Of a DNA stretch of 6,960 bases, positions 4,880 to 6,960 are shown piece by piece (position 1 is the stretch's first letter; each line of letters starts with the position of its first letter). The position numbers and the translations under genes were made by a program. Where the stretch lies: positions 1 to 6,960 of the forward strand of contig JAAYZI010000050.1 in the NCBI GenBank assembly GCA_012514925.1, read 5' to 3'. The DNA is from Deltaproteobacteria bacterium. GTDB taxonomy: Bacteria; Bdellovibrionota_C; UBA2361; JAAYZI01. The notes under the pieces were generated by a model that searched no databases, was not told the origin of the DNA, and was given only the letters and a program-made list of their open reading frames with translations.

Positions 4880-6960
4880 TTAGAACCCTTGGTCGTCCAA
4901 TCTCTTCTGACTAGGTGTCTTGAACGCCTTAAGCTGATTTCTCGCTACGGATTTTACGTTGTCCCAATGATTTTGCAGATCCCCGCCTTTAATCTCAGCG
5001 GAGCTAACGCCTAAGTAAACAATCTTGGATTTATGCACCACGCATGCAAAGTCAAAAGTTGGCTTGGCTACCAACCCACTTATTGAACTAGCCTCAACTT
5101 GGCAGCCTTTAAAAACGACATTAGTAAGATCTAAGGAGACCTCACTGAAAGCTATTGTGGAGTTTCGAAACTCAGCGTCTTTACCTTTAAAGGTAACACC
5201 ACATTTAGAGACTTCAACCTCATCAATAAGTGCGTGTTGGGCCAGATGAATTTTTCGGTTTTTGCCCTGCAAGATAACCTTTTGCAACTTGTACACTTCG
5301 TACTCCCTTGCCATAAACTTGAAGAAAGCACCGCTTAAATTTAAATTGATGTCCACCTTAGCCCCTAACTGGTCATATAGACCACCCAGCTTCGTTCTTA
5401 GACCTTCTGTGCCCTCCGCCACTACTTCTTCAGGCGGGACCTCAAACCAGACCTCGGAATCTTTTAATTCAGTTTCAATCTTGGGCGTGTCATTCCTCCA
5501 TCTTACGTAGTAGCGTCCATTGTCACTGTAGACCAATATCAACCCTTGTCCACGAAGCTCAAATTCTTCGCCTCGCTTAAGCTTAGGCTCAAAGGGAAAA
5601 CTCGGAGGGAGGGATGACGAAGAGAGGGAGACCTCTTCTTGTGAAGATTTCATAGTACCCTCTGTTTTCTCTTGCTGACGGAGCTCTGCTTTTAAATCTC
5701 TTGTTTCCTCCGTGATTGCGGTTTGGTCATTTCGCCTTACCCGCTGCAGATGCTTTGGCACCTCCAAGTATTCCATATCTTCTGGAAAAAACGGTTTAAT
5801 TCCAGTAACCTGCTCAAACAGCGCGCGGTCAACACACGTTCCGTTCATTAGCCAAACATAAAAGGGAAGATTGCGCCTTTCAAGCTTTTGTATCTGCATG
5901 CGCATTTTTTCCTTATACTCTGCTAGGAACTCCTGCGGAGCGTCTCTAAGAACGGCTGCCCAGAGCGTGTTACGGAGCGCAAGATCGACCAAGAATGTCT
6001 GTACTTCTTTCTCGCTTAGCCCCGATAAATCCTCTGGCGGAAGCAGCTTTTGAATCTGTTCCGGCGGGTCATCCGGTCGAATATAACCTTTCGGACCGCA
6101 CGCCATCTTAAGACGTAAGGCCAAGCCTTTCTTTGCATTCTTCAAATTAAAAAAATACGTCTCCGGACGACACTTACCTCGCTGCTCTAAGATCTCTTCG
6201 ACTTTTTCCTCGTCTATGTCTTCATAAATACATTTTGCGATCCCCACCCGTCTCTTTTCCAGCTCATCTGGATCGGTGATTGTCTCCTTGGCAGCCTCCC
6301 AGAGCCAAGCCTTACGATAAAGATCTCTGATCTGATTTTCATTGCGATCCGTTAGTGGCCACCTTACTAGCGGTCTATCAAAATTTTCAGGATCGTCCTC
6401 CCAATAATCATCTCTCTTACAAGCCTCTGCCAGGTTATCAGGACGGTACAATCGTCCCTCCCCACTAAGCTTCTCCAGCAACTGCTCAGTACGGAATTGA
6501 AGTATATAATTATCCGCTTTCAAACCCAGTGGCACCCGCACTGGACCGATTACCTCGATGGTGGGGGGGGGAATGTTCTCGTCTATATAGTCAAATAGTT
6601 GTTTCAAATACTCGGGGGATTGAAGCTCCCGCTGAACCTTGCTTTTGGGTATAGGATCGTCATCCACTATTTCAAAGTTGGTCTGAAACCCGCGCCACAA
6701 TTCCAAAGCCTTTTCCGGAGTATCATGCAGTAAACGCTGCCTGATTCGCTCCTTCCAAAGCAGCCCTTCTTCAGTCCTCTCCACCGTGATGGCTTCCTGC
6801 CAAATCGTCAATCTGACCTCCATGTCACGAAGCATCGATACGATCTGCTCGTCCGTACAGTTGGGTAGTTCTTCTAAAGGCACACACCAATCGACTGAAA
6901 TCAGCGATTGATCAAGTGGGTTCTCTGGACCAAAGGTGCAGAGAAGTTCTGTCACTTCCA
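4880..6960 (-). CDS. Multidomain protein, helical repeats plus C-terminal type-B module (5' end at window edge)
   Basis: Unrecognised protein of at least 691 residues ending in TAA. The first start codon inside the window is GTG at 6955. One codon upstream (GAA) the reading frame runs into an NTG codon whose last two bases are 6960-6959, so an ATG or other start may sit just outside; the true start is undecided. Residues about 26-390 are charged and predicted helical, with roughly three diverged repeats (about 26-98, 199-283, 306-385). Short pieces such as YRPD (170-173) and IRPDD (292-296) recur between them. Residues about 408-464 form a polar linker rich in Glu and Ser, with four serines in a row near 445. 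Residues 465-664 are a type-B module like the C-terminus of the 638-residue protein, including SEVWFEVP, FFK, YKL, KC and S626-G-x10-C638-V-V-H641. No signal peptide or membrane segment is visible in the part seen. A C9 tract at codons 129-131 makes the frame vulnerable to slippage. The next gene starts 35 bp downstream, suggesting co-transcription. Function unknown. Confidence 0.85.
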   Translation of the reverse strand, partial: EVTELLCTFGPENPLDQSLISVDWCVPLEELPNCTDEQIVSMLRDMEVRLTIWQEAITVERTEEGLLWKERIRQRLLHDTPEKALELWRGFQTNFEIVDDDPIPKSKVQRELQSPEYLKQLFDYIDENIPPPTIEVIGPVRVPLGLKADNYILQFRTEQLLEKLSGEGRLYRPDNLAEACKRDDYWEDDPENFDRPLVRWPLTDRNENQIRDLYRKAWLWEAAKETITDPDELEKRRVGIAKCIYEDIDEEKVEEILEQRGKCRPETYFFNLKNAKKGLALRLKMACGPKGYIRPDDPPEQIQKLLPPEDLSGLSEKEVQTFLVDLALRNTLWAAVLRDAPQEFLAEYKEKMRMQIQKLERRNLPFYVWLMNGTCVDRALFEQVTGIKPFFPEDMEYLEVPKHLQRVRRNDQTAITEETRDLKAELRQQEKTEGTMKSSQEEVSLSSSSLPPSFPFEPKLKRGEEFELRGQGLILVYSDNGRYYVRWRNDTPKIETELKDSEVWFEVPPEEVVAEGTEGLRTKLGGLYDQLGAKVDINLNLSGAFFKFMAREYEVYKLQKVILQGKNRKIHLAQHALIDEVEVSKCGVTFKGKDAEFRNSTIAFSEVSLDLTNVVFKGCQVEASSISGLVAKPTFDFACVVHKSKIVYLGVSSAEIKGGDLQNHWDNVKSVARNQLKAFKTPSQKRLDDQGF
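4964..5563 (-). repeat. Type-B module, copy 1 (691-residue protein, residues 465-664)
   Basis: Shares with the C-terminus of the 638-residue protein an LRG start, SEVWFEVP, NL.G..FFK..A, YKL, A.ID..., KC.V...G.D, VSL....F.G, SG, C-x-V-H, AEI.G and a closing W. It parallels the type-A modules in overall order, including the SG to C-x-[IV]-H spacing, so A and B are likely ancient versions of one module. Confidence 0.75.
5801..6880 (-). other. Diverged helical repeats in the N-terminal half of the 691-residue protein
   Basis: Residues about 26-98 and 306-385 share the pattern L..(C/L)(T/S)(D/E)..(I/V)..(M/F)L.D(M/L)..R.T(I/L)W, followed by a basic amphipathic helix. Residues about 199-283 look like a third, weaker copy with NQI..LYRKAWLW. 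Spacers carry YRPD, IRPDD and FFPED in comparable positions. The repeats are by-eye alignments; no known repeat family is recognised. Confidence 0.45.
6563..6571 (-). repeat. Homopolymeric C9 tract inside the 691-residue ORF
   Basis: Nine consecutive Gs on the plus strand read as nine Cs in the coding strand (Pro129-131). Losing one C brings an in-frame TAA four codons after the tract. Gaining one C brings a TAA about 18 codons after it. The tract could therefore act as an on/off slippage switch, or it may simply be a run of proline codons. Confidence 0.6.

Noticed and set aside
5025..5510. Plus-strand ORFs of 74 and 82 codons
   Set aside because: They are antisense shadows of the conserved type-B module of the 691-residue protein.

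Overview
All supported genes in this window lie on the minus strand. Four large ORFs are packed with gaps of 35, 136 and 79 bp. Shine-Dalgarno sites precede two of the start codons (AAGGAG and AAGGA), so this is bacterial or bacterial-like DNA of middling GC, which I judge roughly 45-48% by eye. There is no housekeeping gene, RNA gene, transposase or CRISPR array to fix the lineage. Large intracellular proteins without signal peptides, with polar Ser/Thr/Asn/Gln/Pro-rich N-termini and a locally expanded paralogous family, would suit a host-associated bacterium such as an environmental chlamydia or another intracellular lineage. That placement is inference only.

Layout in transcription order (right to left): (1) a 691-residue or longer ORF, open at the right window edge, with an N-terminal helical part holding about three diverged repeats, a Ser/Glu-rich linker and a C-terminal type-B module. 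(2) A 461-residue ORF 35 bp later with a strong ribosome binding site, made of a type-A module, a middle domain and a coiled coil. (3) A 136-bp gap with a 14-bp perfect hairpin. (4) A 398-residue ORF with a type-A module and middle domain. (5) A 638-residue ORF 79 bp later with type-A module, middle domain and type-B module. The remaining 129 bp at the left edge hold nothing I can call.

The main observation is that all four neighbouring genes share one module of about 180-200 residues, present five times: type A in the 461-, 398- and 638-residue proteins, type B in the 691- and 638-residue proteins. Each copy has a beta-rich start, a helical FF-containing segment, then a strand-rich stretch that looks like a short beta-helix. 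All five carry S-G-x10-C-x-[IV]-H with identical spacing. I do not recognise this family. The 638-residue protein is built like the 398-residue protein with the 691-type C-terminal module added, so the locus appears to have grown by duplication and domain shuffling. The genes probably act together, for instance as effectors or as parts of one assembly, but no biochemical function can be assigned from the sequence.
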